Source: Mycolicibacterium neoaurum
GTDB taxonomy: Bacteria; Actinomycetota; Actinomycetes; Mycobacteriales; Mycobacteriaceae
Reading direction: 5' to 3'
NCBI RefSeq assembly: GCF_036946495.1
Contig: NZ_JAQIIX010000001.1
Coordinates: forward strand, 558,001 to 622,000
Length of the DNA stretch: 64,000 nucleotides
The notes under the pieces are model-generated. The model was not told the DNA's origin, made no database searches, and worked only from the letters and a program-made list of their open reading frames with translations. Of the stretch, positions 44,080 through 52,755 are shown piece by piece (position 1 is the stretch's first letter; each line of letters starts with the position of its first letter). The translations under genes and the position numbers were made by a program.

Positions 44080-44481
44080 TCAGTCGGCGATGTTCTGCAG
44101 CCGGACCTGGCCGCGGGCGACGGTGCGGTCTTCCTCGTCGGTGATGGTGATCAGCCACAACTGCTGGCGACGCCCACGGTGAATCGGCGTCGACTCTGCG
44201 GTGACGGTGCCGGATTTGATGGCACGCAGGAAGTCGGTGTTGTTGTTGACCCCGACGACGGTGCCGCCGCCGTGCTCGGCGAGCCACACATGTCCGGACA
44301 CACTGGCAAGGCTCTCGACGATGGCGCAGTACACGCCGCCGTGCACGATGCCCCACGGCTGCTTGAGCTTGTCGCTGATGACCAACCGCGCGCGGCCACC
44401 GTCGGGGGTCATTTCCAGATACTGGAGTCCCAGTTCGCTGTCGAAGCCGGCGCCGAGGCCGGGCGGCAAAGAAGAAGTCAC
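44080..44481 (-). CDS. PaaI-family hotdog thioesterase
   Basis: 133 residues with the hotdog motif PWGIVHGGVYCAIVESLAS and GVNNNTDFLRAIKSG. It hydrolyses an acyl- or aryl-CoA thioester, substrate unknown. It corresponds by position to Rv1847 next to ureA. GTG at 44481 (start VTSSLPPG) fits the family; a longer frame to 44520 lacks conservation cues. It ends 45 bp before ureA on the same strand. Confidence 0.8.
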   Translation of the reverse strand: MTSSLPPGLGAGFDSELGLQYLEMTPDGGRARLVISDKLKQPWGIVHGGVYCAIVESLASVSGHVWLAEHGGGTVVGVNNNTDFLRAIKSGTVTAESTPIHRGRRQQLWLITITDEEDRTVARGQVRLQNIAD

Positions 44482-44541
44482 GAATGATCTGTTTACACCT
44501 CTGTACGGACGCGGCGTCACGGCAGTACACCCGGCGAATGC

Positions 44542-44576
44542 GGAAGGGCCCCACGCGTATCACGTGGGGCCCTTCC
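44542..44576 (-). terminator. Bidirectional-type hairpin after the FhuF-like gene
   Basis: A perfect 14-bp stem, GGAAGGGCCCCACG (44542-44555) with 44563-44576, and a 7-nt loop. No T-tract follows on either strand, as in many mycobacterial terminators. It separates the FhuF-like gene from the thioesterase gene. Confidence 0.75.
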
Positions 44577-44645
44577 TTCGAGTGGACCGGGGGTCTCTGC
44601 AGCCCTCAGGACTCCGGCTCGGTCCGTTAGTCTCGCGTAATCATC

Positions 44646-44664
44646 ATAGGCAAGGCTTGCCTAA
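44646..44664. promoter_or_regulatory. IdeR-like iron box at the 3' end of the FhuF-like gene
   Basis: ATAGGCAAGGCTTGCCTAA matches 14 of 19 positions of the IdeR consensus and is an 8-1-8 dyad at its core. It overlaps the stop codon of the FhuF-like gene, so its target is unclear; it might act on a promoter towards the thioesterase, or be non-functional. Confidence 0.4.
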
Positions 44665-45440
44665 TTAAGCAAGGCCTTTCCCGCCGAGAATCGGCTCGCG
44701 CCGCGCACCGGCAGGCCGAAGCCGACCAGCGCATCGAGAATTGCCTGGCCGCGGCTCATGCTCGTCAGTTCACTGGAACCGGCCAGCAGGGGCACCTGCG
44801 TCGAGGCGCCCACCACGGCGGCACCGACGATGTTCCACATCGACGCGATGGAGATGGCACCGTCGCTCACCTCGTGGAGCTTGGCGAACAGCGGGGCCAG
44901 CGCGCGATGACTGCGATGGGCGACCCAGGTCGTCAGCGCCGCCTCACTCGGCAGCGCCACGATGCCGTCGCGGCGGGTACGCACCGAGCCGACACTGCGG
45001 CGTTGCGCGAGGTGCGGATCATCAGGAAGTGCGCGCAATGTCGGGTCGACGACGCCGACCCAGTCGATGGCACCCTCGGAATCCACGTGCACCCACAGGT
45101 TCTCCAGCCCGACATCCCAGGCCCGGCCCTCCAGCGCCACCAGCGGGACGACCCGGCCGATCACGACATGCGAGAGCGTCGCGGCCAACTGCTGGGCGAC
45201 CGCGACCCGACTGTCGGTCTCGGCCACGGCGGCGTCGAACATCAGGCGCAGGCGCTCGGTCGTGATCATTTCGATCAGCGGCCACCAGCGTCGCCGGGAC
45301 AGGTCACCCATCACGGCCACGCCGTACACCCGCGGACACTCCGGATACAACTCACGCAGCCGGCGACTCGACTCGTGCAGCGGCAAAGCCCGCCGAATCG
45401 ACATACGGGCGATCAGTGGATCGTCGACCACGACCGTCAT
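44661..45440 (-). CDS. FhuF-like siderophore-iron reductase homologue without Fe-S cysteines
   Basis: 259 residues. The C-terminal region SISASMWNIVGAAVVGAS-like text (visible as SIASMWNIVGAAVVGASTQV) and the overall layout recall FhuF-type ferric-siderophore reductases. The typical C-terminal cysteine cluster for a 2Fe-2S centre is missing: the protein has one Cys (YPECPR) and ends RFSAGKALLN, and no Cys codons follow in frame. AGGAGG lies 5 bp before the ATG at 45440. An IdeR-like box precedes it, supporting a role in iron uptake or release. Family assignment is moderate; it is inserted between blaI and the thioesterase/urease block. Confidence 0.5.
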   Translation of the reverse strand: MTVVVDDPLIARMSIRRALPLHESSRRLRELYPECPRVYGVAVMGDLSRRRWWPLIEMITTERLRLMFDAAVAETDSRVAVAQQLAATLSHVVIGRVVPLVALEGRAWDVGLENLWVHVDSEGAIDWVGVVDPTLRALPDDPHLAQRRSVGSVRTRRDGIVALPSEAALTTWVAHRSHRALAPLFAKLHEVSDGAISIASMWNIVGAAVVGASTQVPLLAGSSELTSMSRGQAILDALVGFGLPVRGASRFSAGKALLN

Positions 45441-45458
45441 CGGCACCTCCTCAATCGG

Positions 45459-45477
45459 TTAGGTTAGCCTTACTATA
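45459..45477 (-). promoter_or_regulatory. IdeR-like iron box upstream of the FhuF-like gene
   Basis: On the minus strand TATAGTAAGGCTAACCTAA matches 15 of 19 positions of the IdeR consensus (TTAGGTTAGGCTAACCTAA), including the entire right half. It ends 18 bp before the start codon at 45440, so iron-loaded IdeR would block expression. Confidence 0.75.
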
Positions 45478-45655
45478 GTCACGACCGACCAACGGGCCAA
45501 AGCCTGTGACTGGACTCACAGGGTTGCGGAAAATGGTCTGTGACCGGCGCGGGAGGTTTCTTCGCCAGGCGAAGCGGCAAACCCGGTGATTGGATACGAC
45601 GCACGGTAGTAAGCGCGTAGTACGCTGTTTTCATTGCTCAGGGAGTGAACGAAAC

Positions 45656-46072
45656 ATGGCCAAGTTGACGCGGCTCGGGGAACTCGAGCGCGAAGTGATG
45701 GACCACCTCTGGACCTCGCGCGAACCGCAGACGGTGCGCCAGGTCCACGAGGCGCTGGCCGCACGCCGCGATCTTGCCTACACCACGATCATGACGGTGC
45801 TGCAGCGCCTGGCGAAGAAGAATCTGGTCGTCCAGCACCGTGACGACCGGGCCCACCGGTATGCGCCCACCCACGGGCGCGACGAGCTGGTTGCCGGTCT
45901 GATGGTCGACGCACTCGATCAGGCGGCCGACTCGGGCAGTCGCGAGGCCGCCCTCGTGCATTTCGTGGAACGTGTCGGGGCCGGTGAGGCGGCGGCACTG
46001 CGGCGTGCACTGGCCGAACTGGAGGCCAAGCACGCCACGATCACACCGACTGGTAATTCCGGTACCGACTGA
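45656..46072 (+). CDS. blaI: BlaI-family penicillinase-type repressor
   Basis: 138 residues. Winged helix with LGELEREVMDHLWTSREPQT, then YTTIMTVLQRLAKKNLV and HRDDRAHRYAP, the BlaI/MecI core, plus a C-terminal dimerisation segment. In M. tuberculosis BlaI controls beta-lactamase and respiratory genes. The gene lies 14 bp before an M56 peptidase, the BlaR1-like partner. Two GTAGTA copies 11 bp apart (45606, 45617) upstream could belong to its operator. Confidence 0.9.
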   Translation: MAKLTRLGELEREVMDHLWTSREPQTVRQVHEALAARRDLAYTTIMTVLQRLAKKNLVVQHRDDRAHRYAPTHGRDELVAGLMVDALDQAADSGSREAALVHFVERVGAGEAAALRRALAELEAKHATITPTGNSGTD

Positions 46073-46086
46073 GAGACACTTACGGC

Positions 46087-47034
46087 GTGTCCGCGCTGGC
46101 CTTCTCCATCGTCGCGCTGGTGCTCGTCGGTCCGGTACCCGCGCTGTTGGCGCGGGCCCGCTGGCCGCTACGGGCGCCACGCGCGGCGATCGTGTTGTGG
46201 CAGGCCATAGCGTTGGCGGCGGTGCTGTCTGCCTTCTCCGCGGGGATCGCCATCGCCAGCCGGCTATTCGTTCCGGGTCCCGACGGACGTCCGACCGCCA
46301 CCCTGACCAGCGAAATCGCGGTCCTCGGCTGGCCGCTGTGGGCGCTGTACGTGGTGGTCTTCGCACTGACGCTGATGATCGGCGCACGCTTGATCGTCGC
46401 CGTCATCCAGGTCGGGGTGGCCACCCGACGCCGCCGCGCACACCACCGCATGGTCGTCGACCTGGTCGGTAAATGCCGTGACCAGATCAGCACACCGGCG
46501 CGCCGACCGGCGGGCCTGCGCATCCTCGACGTCGCCGAGCCGATGGCCTATTGCCTGCCGGGTGTGCGCAGTCGGGTGGTGGTCAGCGAGGGAACACTGA
46601 GCTCGCTGTCGGAGAACGAGATCTCGGCGATCCTCACCCACGAACGTGCCCACCTGCGCGCTCGCCACGATCTCGTGCTGGAGATGTTCACCGCCGTGCA
46701 CCGCGCATTCCCGCGGTTCGTCCGCAGCGGTAGCGCCCTTGATGCGGTGCGTCTGCTGATCGAACTGCTCGCCGACGACGCCGCCGTCCGTGTCGCCGGA
46801 CCGACACCGCTGGCGCGCGCGCTGGTCGCATGCGCAGGCGGACGCACCCCCTCCGGCGCGCTCGCCGCGGGCGGCCCGACCACCGTGGTCCGGGTGCAAC
46901 GCCTGTGCGGCGAGGGCAACAGCCTGGCACTGGCGGTGGCCGCGTATGCGGCGGCGGCAGCCATCCTGATCGTCCCCACCATCGCGCTGGCACTGCCCTG
47001 GCTGACCGAGCTGCACCGCCTGTTCAGCGGCTAG
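46087..47034 (+). CDS. M56-family membrane metallopeptidase (BlaR1-like, no sensor domain)
   Basis: 315 residues with about four membrane helices and the zinc motif HERAH (185-189) in ILTHERAHLRARHD, followed by a distal Glu in LIELLADDAAV. BlaR1 proteins carry an extracellular penicillin-binding domain after the peptidase; here the chain stops, so the signal input must differ. It probably cleaves BlaI. The start is GTG 14 bp after blaI. Confidence 0.85.
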   Translation: MSALAFSIVALVLVGPVPALLARARWPLRAPRAAIVLWQAIALAAVLSAFSAGIAIASRLFVPGPDGRPTATLTSEIAVLGWPLWALYVVVFALTLMIGARLIVAVIQVGVATRRRRAHHRMVVDLVGKCRDQISTPARRPAGLRILDVAEPMAYCLPGVRSRVVVSEGTLSSLSENEISAILTHERAHLRARHDLVLEMFTAVHRAFPRFVRSGSALDAVRLLIELLADDAAVRVAGPTPLARALVACAGGRTPSGALAAGGPTTVVRVQRLCGEGNSLALAVAAYAAAAAILIVPTIALALPWLTELHRLFSG

Positions 47035-47111
47035 CGATCCCCCGGTTCGGCGGTCGCGATGTGGTCAGGGAATGATCGAGAAGGACACACACCGACGCGA
47101 AAGGCTCCCGC

Positions 47112-48566
47112 ATGACCAACTCGGGCAACACCGGTAAAGCTCAGATCGGGGTCACCGGCCTCGCGGTCATGGGATCCAATATCGCGCGCAACTTCGCCAG
47201 GCACGGTTACACCGTTGCGCTGCACAATCGTTCGATTGCCAAGACCGACGCGCTGCTGGCCGAGCACGGCTCCGAGGGCAACTTCGTCCGCAGCGAGACC
47301 ATCGCGGAGTTCCTCGACGCGCTGGAGAAGCCGCGCCGGGTACTGATCATGGTCAAGGCCGGTGACCCGACCGACGCCGTCATCAACGAGCTGGCCGACG
47401 CCATGGAGCCCGGCGACATCATCATCGACGGCGGCAACGCGCTCTACACCGATACGATCCGTCGAGAGAAGGCGATCCGCGAGCGCGGCCTGCACTTCGT
47501 CGGCGCAGGCATCTCCGGCGGCGAGGAGGGCGCGCTGAACGGGCCGTCCATCATGCCGGGTGGTCCCTCCGAGTCCTATGTGTCCCTCGGCCCGCTGCTG
47601 GAGGAGATCTCCGCGCACGTCGACGGTGTCCCCTGCTGCACCCATATCGGCCCCGACGGCGCGGGCCACTTCGTCAAGATGGTGCACAACGGCATCGAGT
47701 ATTCCGATATGCAGCTCATCGGGGAGGCCTACCAGCTGTTGCGCGACGGACTCGGGCTGACCGCCGCCGATATCGCCGACGTCTTCGCCGAGTGGAACAA
47801 GGGCGATCTGGACAGCTACCTGATCGAGATCACCGCCGAGGTGCTCAAGCAGGTCGACGCCAAGACCGGCAAGCCGCTGGTCGACCTGATCCTCGACGAG
47901 GCCGAGCAGAAGGGCACCGGCCGCTGGACGGTCAAGTCAGCGCTCGACCTGGGCGTCCCGGTCACCGGGATCGCCGAGGCCGTCTTCGCCCGCGCGCTGT
48001 CCGGATCGGTCGCCCAGCGCAAGGCCACCACCGGCCTGGCATCGGGGGACCTGGGGCAAAAGCCAAGCGACGCAGCGCAGTTCACCGAGGACATCCGCCA
48101 GGCGCTGTACGCCTCGAAGATCATCGCCTATGCGCAGGGCTTCAACCAGATCCAGGCGGGCAGCGCCGAATACAACTGGGATATCACCCCCGGCGACATG
48201 GCGCGGATCTGGCGCGGCGGCTGCATCATCCGGGCCAAGTTCCTCAACCGGATCACCGATGCCTTCGACAACAACGCCGAGCTGCCGACGTTGATCGTCG
48301 ACCCGTATTTCCGCGATGCCGTCGAGGCCGCGATCGACGGCTGGCGCCGCGTCGTGATCAAGGCCACCGAGTTGGGCATCCCGATCCCCGGGTTCAGCTC
48401 GGCGCTGTCGTACTACGACGGCCTGCGCACCGAGCGGCTGCCCGCGGCCCTGACCCAGGGCCTGCGCGACTTCTTCGGCGCGCACACCTACGGGCGCATC
48501 GACGCCGACCGGGACAAGCGGTTCCACACGCTGTGGAGCGGTCAACGCAACGAGATCGAGGCCTAG
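47112..48566 (+). CDS. gnd: 6-phosphogluconate dehydrogenase, decarboxylating
   Basis: 484 residues. NADP fold GVTGLAVMGSNIARNFARHG, substrate loop GAGISGGEEGALNGPSIMPGG with catalytic Lys in HFVKMVHNGIEYSDMQ, and the C-terminal tail GRIDADRDKRFHTLWSG typical of the long (type 1) form. It oxidises 6-phosphogluconate to ribulose-5-phosphate and CO2 with NADPH formation. It is followed by a hairpin and guaB1. Confidence 0.95.
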   Translation: MTNSGNTGKAQIGVTGLAVMGSNIARNFARHGYTVALHNRSIAKTDALLAEHGSEGNFVRSETIAEFLDALEKPRRVLIMVKAGDPTDAVINELADAMEPGDIIIDGGNALYTDTIRREKAIRERGLHFVGAGISGGEEGALNGPSIMPGGPSESYVSLGPLLEEISAHVDGVPCCTHIGPDGAGHFVKMVHNGIEYSDMQLIGEAYQLLRDGLGLTAADIADVFAEWNKGDLDSYLIEITAEVLKQVDAKTGKPLVDLILDEAEQKGTGRWTVKSALDLGVPVTGIAEAVFARALSGSVAQRKATTGLASGDLGQKPSDAAQFTEDIRQALYASKIIAYAQGFNQIQAGSAEYNWDITPGDMARIWRGGCIIRAKFLNRITDAFDNNAELPTLIVDPYFRDAVEAAIDGWRRVVIKATELGIPIPGFSSALSYYDGLRTERLPAALTQGLRDFFGAHTYGRIDADRDKRFHTLWSGQRNEIEA

Positions 48567-48579
48567 CCTTTCCTCTGGT

Positions 48580-48635
48580 GAGCAGACGCGTATACCCCTT
48601 CTCTGCCACAGTTTCAGGGGTAAACGCGTCTGCTC
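48580..48635. repeat. Inverted repeat after gnd (19-bp arms, one mismatch)
   Basis: GAGCAGACGCGTATACCCC (48580-48598) pairs with 48617-48635 except for one T/A change, with an 18-nt spacer. It starts 14 bp past the gnd stop and ends 33 bp before guaB1. It is probably a transcription-stopping hairpin of the same style as those at 16415, 21893 and 28288. Confidence 0.75.
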
Positions 48636-48667
48636 GCGGGAAGAACGGGGGCCACTAGACTCGGGGC

Positions 48668-50104
48668 ATGCGCTTTCTCGACGGCCACCGTCCCCCGTAC
48701 GACCTGACCTACAACGATGTCTTCATCGTGCCGGGCCGCTCGGAGGCTGCCTCCCGCTTCGACGTGGATCTGTCCACCGTCGACGGGTCGGGCACCACTA
48801 TCCCGGTCGTGGTGGCGAACATGACCGCGGTCGCCGGTCGGCGGATGGCCGAGACGGTGGCCCGTCGCGGCGGCATCGTGGTCATCCCCCAGGACATTCC
48901 GCTGTCCGCCGTGCGGCACACCGTCGATTTCGTCAAGAGCCGTGACCTGATCGCCGACACCCCGGTTCAGCTCGCGCCGGACGACTCGGTCACCGATGCG
49001 CTCGCGCTGATCAACAAGCGGGCCCACGGCGCGGCCGTCGTCGTCTCCGAGGGCAGGCCCGTCGGCGTCGTCACCGAGGCCGGGTGCGCCGGTGTCGACC
49101 GGTTCGCCCGGGTGCGCGATGTGGCCACCACCGATTTCGTGACCGCGCCGGCCGGTACCGACCCGCGCAAGGTGTTCGATCTGCTCGACCACGCGCCGGT
49201 GGGCGTCGCGGTGCTCACCGACGGTGCCGGAAATCTGGCCGGGGTGCTGACCCGAACCGGTGCCGTGCGCGCAGGCATCTACTCCCCCGCCGTCGACGAC
49301 GCGGGCCGGCTGCGTATCGCGGCCGCCGTCGGCATCAACGGTGACGTCGCAGCCAAGGCCCGCGACCTCGCCGAATCCGGTGTCGACCTGATCGTCATCG
49401 ACACCGCGCACGGCCATCAGGTGAAGATGCTGGACGCGGTGGCCGCCGTCGCCGGCCTCGACCTGGGACTACCGCTGGCGGCGGGCAATGTCGTCTCGGC
49501 GGGCGGCACCCGCGATCTGATCAACGCCGGCGCCTCGATCGTCAAGGTCGGCGTCGGCCCCGGCGCGATGTGCACCACCAGGATGATGACCGGCGTCGGC
49601 CGCCCGCAGTTCTCCGCCGTCGTCGAATGCGCCTCGGCAGCAAGAGAACTCGGCGGCCACGTGTGGGCCGACGGCGGTGTGCGCCACCCGCGCGACGTGG
49701 CCCTCGCCCTGGCAGCCGGTGCGTCCAACGTGATGATCGGTTCCTGGTTCGCCGGCACCTACGAATCCCCCGGCGATCTGCTCCGCGACCGCGACGGTCA
49801 CCCCTACAAGGAGAGCTACGGCATGGCCTCCAAGCGGGCCGTCGCCGCCCGCACCGCGGCCGACGGTGCCTTCGATCGGGCCCGCAAGGCGCTGTTCGAA
49901 GAGGGGATCTCCAGCTCCCGGATGAGCCTGGACCACAACCGGGGTGGCGTCGAGGACCTGTTGGACCACATCACCTCCGGTGTGCGCAGCACCTGCACCT
50001 ACGTCGGCGCGCGGACTCTGCCCGAGCTGCACGACAAGGTCGTCCTCGGCGTGCAGTCGGCCGCCGGTTTCGCCGAAGGCCATCCGCTGCCGACGGGTTG
50101 GTGA
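48668..50104 (+). CDS. guaB1: GMP reductase GuaB1 (IMPDH family with CBS domains)
   Basis: 478 residues of the IMPDH/GMPR TIM-barrel family. Opening RPPYDLTYNDVFIVPG, tandem CBS motifs at about 95-215, barrel motif VSAGGTRDLINAGASIVKVG and catalytic Cys302 in PGAMCTTRMMTGVG. Mycobacterial GuaB1 has been shown to act as a GMP reductase with regulatory CBS domains, returning GMP to IMP in purine salvage. The start ATG is 33 bp after the hairpin. Confidence 0.9.
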   Translation: MRFLDGHRPPYDLTYNDVFIVPGRSEAASRFDVDLSTVDGSGTTIPVVVANMTAVAGRRMAETVARRGGIVVIPQDIPLSAVRHTVDFVKSRDLIADTPVQLAPDDSVTDALALINKRAHGAAVVVSEGRPVGVVTEAGCAGVDRFARVRDVATTDFVTAPAGTDPRKVFDLLDHAPVGVAVLTDGAGNLAGVLTRTGAVRAGIYSPAVDDAGRLRIAAAVGINGDVAAKARDLAESGVDLIVIDTAHGHQVKMLDAVAAVAGLDLGLPLAAGNVVSAGGTRDLINAGASIVKVGVGPGAMCTTRMMTGVGRPQFSAVVECASAARELGGHVWADGGVRHPRDVALALAAGASNVMIGSWFAGTYESPGDLLRDRDGHPYKESYGMASKRAVAARTAADGAFDRARKALFEEGISSSRMSLDHNRGGVEDLLDHITSGVRSTCTYVGARTLPELHDKVVLGVQSAAGFAEGHPLPTGW

Positions 50105-50199
50105 TGCTCGGCGCCACGCAGCGGGCGGTTAGGATGGACCGGTTCTGCCACCCGAAGACTGCCGCGACCGCGTCGCGCCGAAGACCAGAGAGGGACCCC

Positions 50200-50352
50200 G
50201 TGCCACAGGCACCCGTGGAGGCTCCGGGTTCACCGCTGGGCGCGGGAGGCTCGCCGGGAACGGCGACCCCACCCGGCGAGGCATCCGACGCCGAACCGTC
50301 CCCTAGTCGGCCGGGCATGCGGCCCGGCAGCCATCCGGTGAGGTGGCCGTGA
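50200..50352 (+). CDS. Possible small Pro/Gly-rich ORF coupled to the CNNM gene (50 aa)
   Basis: GTG at 50200 follows GAGAGGG. The 50-codon frame reads VPQAPVEAPGSPLGAGGSPG and continues Pro/Gly/Ser-rich. Its stop overlaps the GTG start of the downstream CNNM gene (GTGA at 50349-50352), a typical coupling arrangement. The low-complexity composition argues for caution: it may be a leader peptide or chance. Confidence 0.35.
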   Translation: MPQAPVEAPGSPLGAGGSPGTATPPGEASDAEPSPSRPGMRPGSHPVRWP

Positions 50353-51713
50353 ATCTCACCATGACCCTGCTCAGCCTCTTGGCATTCATCCTGTTGACCG
50401 CCGGAACCGCGGTCTTCGTGGCGGCCGAGTTCTCCCTGACCGCCCTCGAACGCAGCGTCGTGGAGGCCAACGCCAGGGCCGGCGGGCGGCGCGACCAGTT
50501 CATCCGCAAGGCCCATCGCACCCTGTCCTTCCAGCTGTCGGGCGCCCAGCTGGGTATCTCGATCACGACCTTGGCCACCGGTTATCTGGCCGAGCCCGTG
50601 GTGGCCCGATTGCTCTACGCCCCGCTGACCGCGATCCGCATCCCGGCCGACTGGGTCGGCGGCATCGCGTTGGCGCTGGCCCTGCTGATCGCCACGTCGG
50701 TGTCGATGATCTTCGGTGAGCTGGTCCCCAAGAATCTGGCCGTCGCCAAACCACTGGCCACCGCCCGGTTCGCGGCCGCCCCGCAGTGGTATTTCTCCAC
50801 GCTGTTCACCCCGGTGATCAAGGCCACCAACGGCACCGCCAACTGGATCCTGCGCCGGATGGGGATCGAGCCGGCCGAGGAGCTGCGTTCGGCCCGCTCA
50901 CCGCAGGAGCTGGTCTCGCTGGTGCGCACCTCCGCGCGCAGCGGCGCACTCGATGCCGACACCGCGGTGCTGGTGGACCGGTCCCTGCAATTCGGCGACC
51001 GTTCCGCCGAGGAGCTGATGACCCCGCGATCGAAGATCGAATCCCTGGAGATCGAGGACACCGTGGCCGACCTGATGGCGGCCGCGATCCGCACCGGCCA
51101 CTCCCGGTTCCCGATCGTCGACGGCGACCTGGATCAGACGGTCGGCATGGTGCACGTCAAGCAGGTCTTCGAGGTACCCGCCGAGTTGCGCGCGCGAACC
51201 CCGCTGTCCCGGCTCGCGGTCCCGGTGCCGACCGTTCCGTCGACACTGGACGGTGATGCGGTGATGACGCAGATCCGCGGCAACGGCATCCAAACCGCCA
51301 TGGTCGTCGACGAATACGGCGGCACCGCGGGCATGGTCACCGTCGAGGATCTGATCGAGGAAATCGTCGGCGATGTGCGCGACGAGCATGACGACGCCAC
51401 CCCGGACGTGGTGCAGAGCCGCACCGGCTGGCAGGTGTCGGGGCTGTTGCGCATCGACGAGGTCGACTCGGAGACGCCGTTCCGGGCGCCCGAGGGCGAC
51501 TACGAGACGATCGGCGGGTTGGTGCTGGAGAAGCTCGGGCACATCCCCCAGGTGGGCGAGACCGTCGAGTTGACCGAATTCGACCCGGACCGGCCCGGTG
51601 ACCCGGCGGTGCGCTGGCATGCCCGCGTGCTGCGGATGGACGGCAGGCGCATCGATCTGCTCGAGCTGGTCCAGGTCGACGGTGAACCCGAGGAGGACAC
51701 CCATGGGTGGTGA
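50349..51713 (+). CDS. CNNM/CorC-type membrane protein with CBS and transporter-associated domains
   Basis: 454 residues. DUF21 membrane region (about 1-170; AAEFSLTALERSVVEANAR, GAQLGISITTLATGY, FGELVPKNLAVAKP), a CBS pair (about 205-335; SRFPIVDGDLDQTVGMVH, MVVDEYGGTAGMVTVEDLIEEIVGD) and a C-terminal CorC/HlyC domain (about 345-440). Members move or sense Mg2+/Co2+ and are often called hemolysins. It corresponds to Rv1842c. GTG 50349 or 50343 may be the start. Confidence 0.85.
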   Translation: MNLTMTLLSLLAFILLTAGTAVFVAAEFSLTALERSVVEANARAGGRRDQFIRKAHRTLSFQLSGAQLGISITTLATGYLAEPVVARLLYAPLTAIRIPADWVGGIALALALLIATSVSMIFGELVPKNLAVAKPLATARFAAAPQWYFSTLFTPVIKATNGTANWILRRMGIEPAEELRSARSPQELVSLVRTSARSGALDADTAVLVDRSLQFGDRSAEELMTPRSKIESLEIEDTVADLMAAAIRTGHSRFPIVDGDLDQTVGMVHVKQVFEVPAELRARTPLSRLAVPVPTVPSTLDGDAVMTQIRGNGIQTAMVVDEYGGTAGMVTVEDLIEEIVGDVRDEHDDATPDVVQSRTGWQVSGLLRIDEVDSETPFRAPEGDYETIGGLVLEKLGHIPQVGETVELTEFDPDRPGDPAVRWHARVLRMDGRRIDLLELVQVDGEPEEDTHGW

Positions 51714-52755
51714 CCTGTTCGGGGTCGGTCTCGCCGTGCTCCTGCTCGCGGCCAACGCGTTCTTCGTCGGCGCCGAGTTCGCGCTCATCTCCGCTCGTCG
51801 TGACCGCCTGGAGGCGCTGGCCGAGCAGGGCAAGAAGCGCGCCGTGACGGTGATGCGCGCCGGGGAACACCTGTCGCTGATGCTGGCCGGCGCCCAGCTC
51901 GGCATCACGATCTGCTCGATCCTGCTCGGCCGGGTGGGTGAACCCGCCGTGGCCCACATGCTGGAGAAACCCGCCGCGCTCATCGGGATCAGCGACGCGA
52001 TGCTGCACACGGTGTCGTTCGTCATCGCGCTGGCCGTCGTGGTGACCCTGCACGTGCTGCTCGGGGAGATGGTGCCCAAGAACATCGCCATCGCCGGGCC
52101 GGAGAGCACGGCGATGCTGCTCGTCCCGCCCTACCTGCTCTATATCCGTGCCGCGCGACCCTTCATCGCCTTCTACAACTGGGCCGCCAACACCACGTTG
52201 CGTGCGCTGCGCGTGGAACCCAAGGATGAGCTCGACATCACGGTGTCGACGGTCGAGTTGTCCGACATGATCGCCGAATCGCTCTCGGAGGGCCTGCTCG
52301 ACCGCGAGGAGCACACCCGGTTGACCCGCGCCCTGCAGATCCGCGACCGCCATGTGGCCGACCTGGCGATCCCGCTGGATCGGATCTTCGCGGTGCCGGC
52401 CGCCGAGCCGGGTTCCGGCCCCACCATCGCCGCCATCGAACACGCGCTCTCGCAGACCGGCTACTCGCGCTTCCCGGTCGTCGGCGCCGACGGCAGCTAT
52501 CTGGGTTACCTGCACATCAAGGATGTCCTGCCCGTGCTCAGCGAGGATCTCACGGTGCTCCCCGCCGATATGGTGCGTCCGCTCGTCCAGGTGCCCTCGT
52601 CGCTGTCACTGCCCGACGCCCTGACCCGGATGCGCCGGTCCAAGAGCCATCTCGCGCTGGTCACCAGCGGTGGCGGGGTGACCGCGATGGTGACGCTGGA
52701 GGATCTGGTCGAGGACCTCGTCGGGACCGTGCGCGACGGGACCCACCGGGTGTGA
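51703..52755 (+). CDS. Second CNNM/CBS membrane protein, short form
   Basis: 350 residues with DUF21 membrane helices (GAEFALISARRDRLEALAEQ, GAQLGITICSILLGRVGEPA, GEMVPKNIAIAGPE) and a CBS pair (SRFPVVGADGSYLGYLHI, MVTLEDLVEDLVG), but no CorC/HlyC C-terminal domain. It overlaps the first CNNM gene by 11 bp with GAGGAGG before its ATG, so the two are co-translated and may form a heteromer. It corresponds to Rv1841c. Confidence 0.85.
   Translation: MGGDLFGVGLAVLLLAANAFFVGAEFALISARRDRLEALAEQGKKRAVTVMRAGEHLSLMLAGAQLGITICSILLGRVGEPAVAHMLEKPAALIGISDAMLHTVSFVIALAVVVTLHVLLGEMVPKNIAIAGPESTAMLLVPPYLLYIRAARPFIAFYNWAANTTLRALRVEPKDELDITVSTVELSDMIAESLSEGLLDREEHTRLTRALQIRDRHVADLAIPLDRIFAVPAAEPGSGPTIAAIEHALSQTGYSRFPVVGADGSYLGYLHIKDVLPVLSEDLTVLPADMVRPLVQVPSSLSLPDALTRMRRSKSHLALVTSGGGVTAMVTLEDLVEDLVGTVRDGTHRV

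Noticed and set aside
45606..45622. Two GTAGTA copies before blaI as a BlaI operator
   Set aside because: Not a clear dyad and I cannot match it confidently to the mycobacterial BlaI site, so it is only mentioned in the blaI entry.
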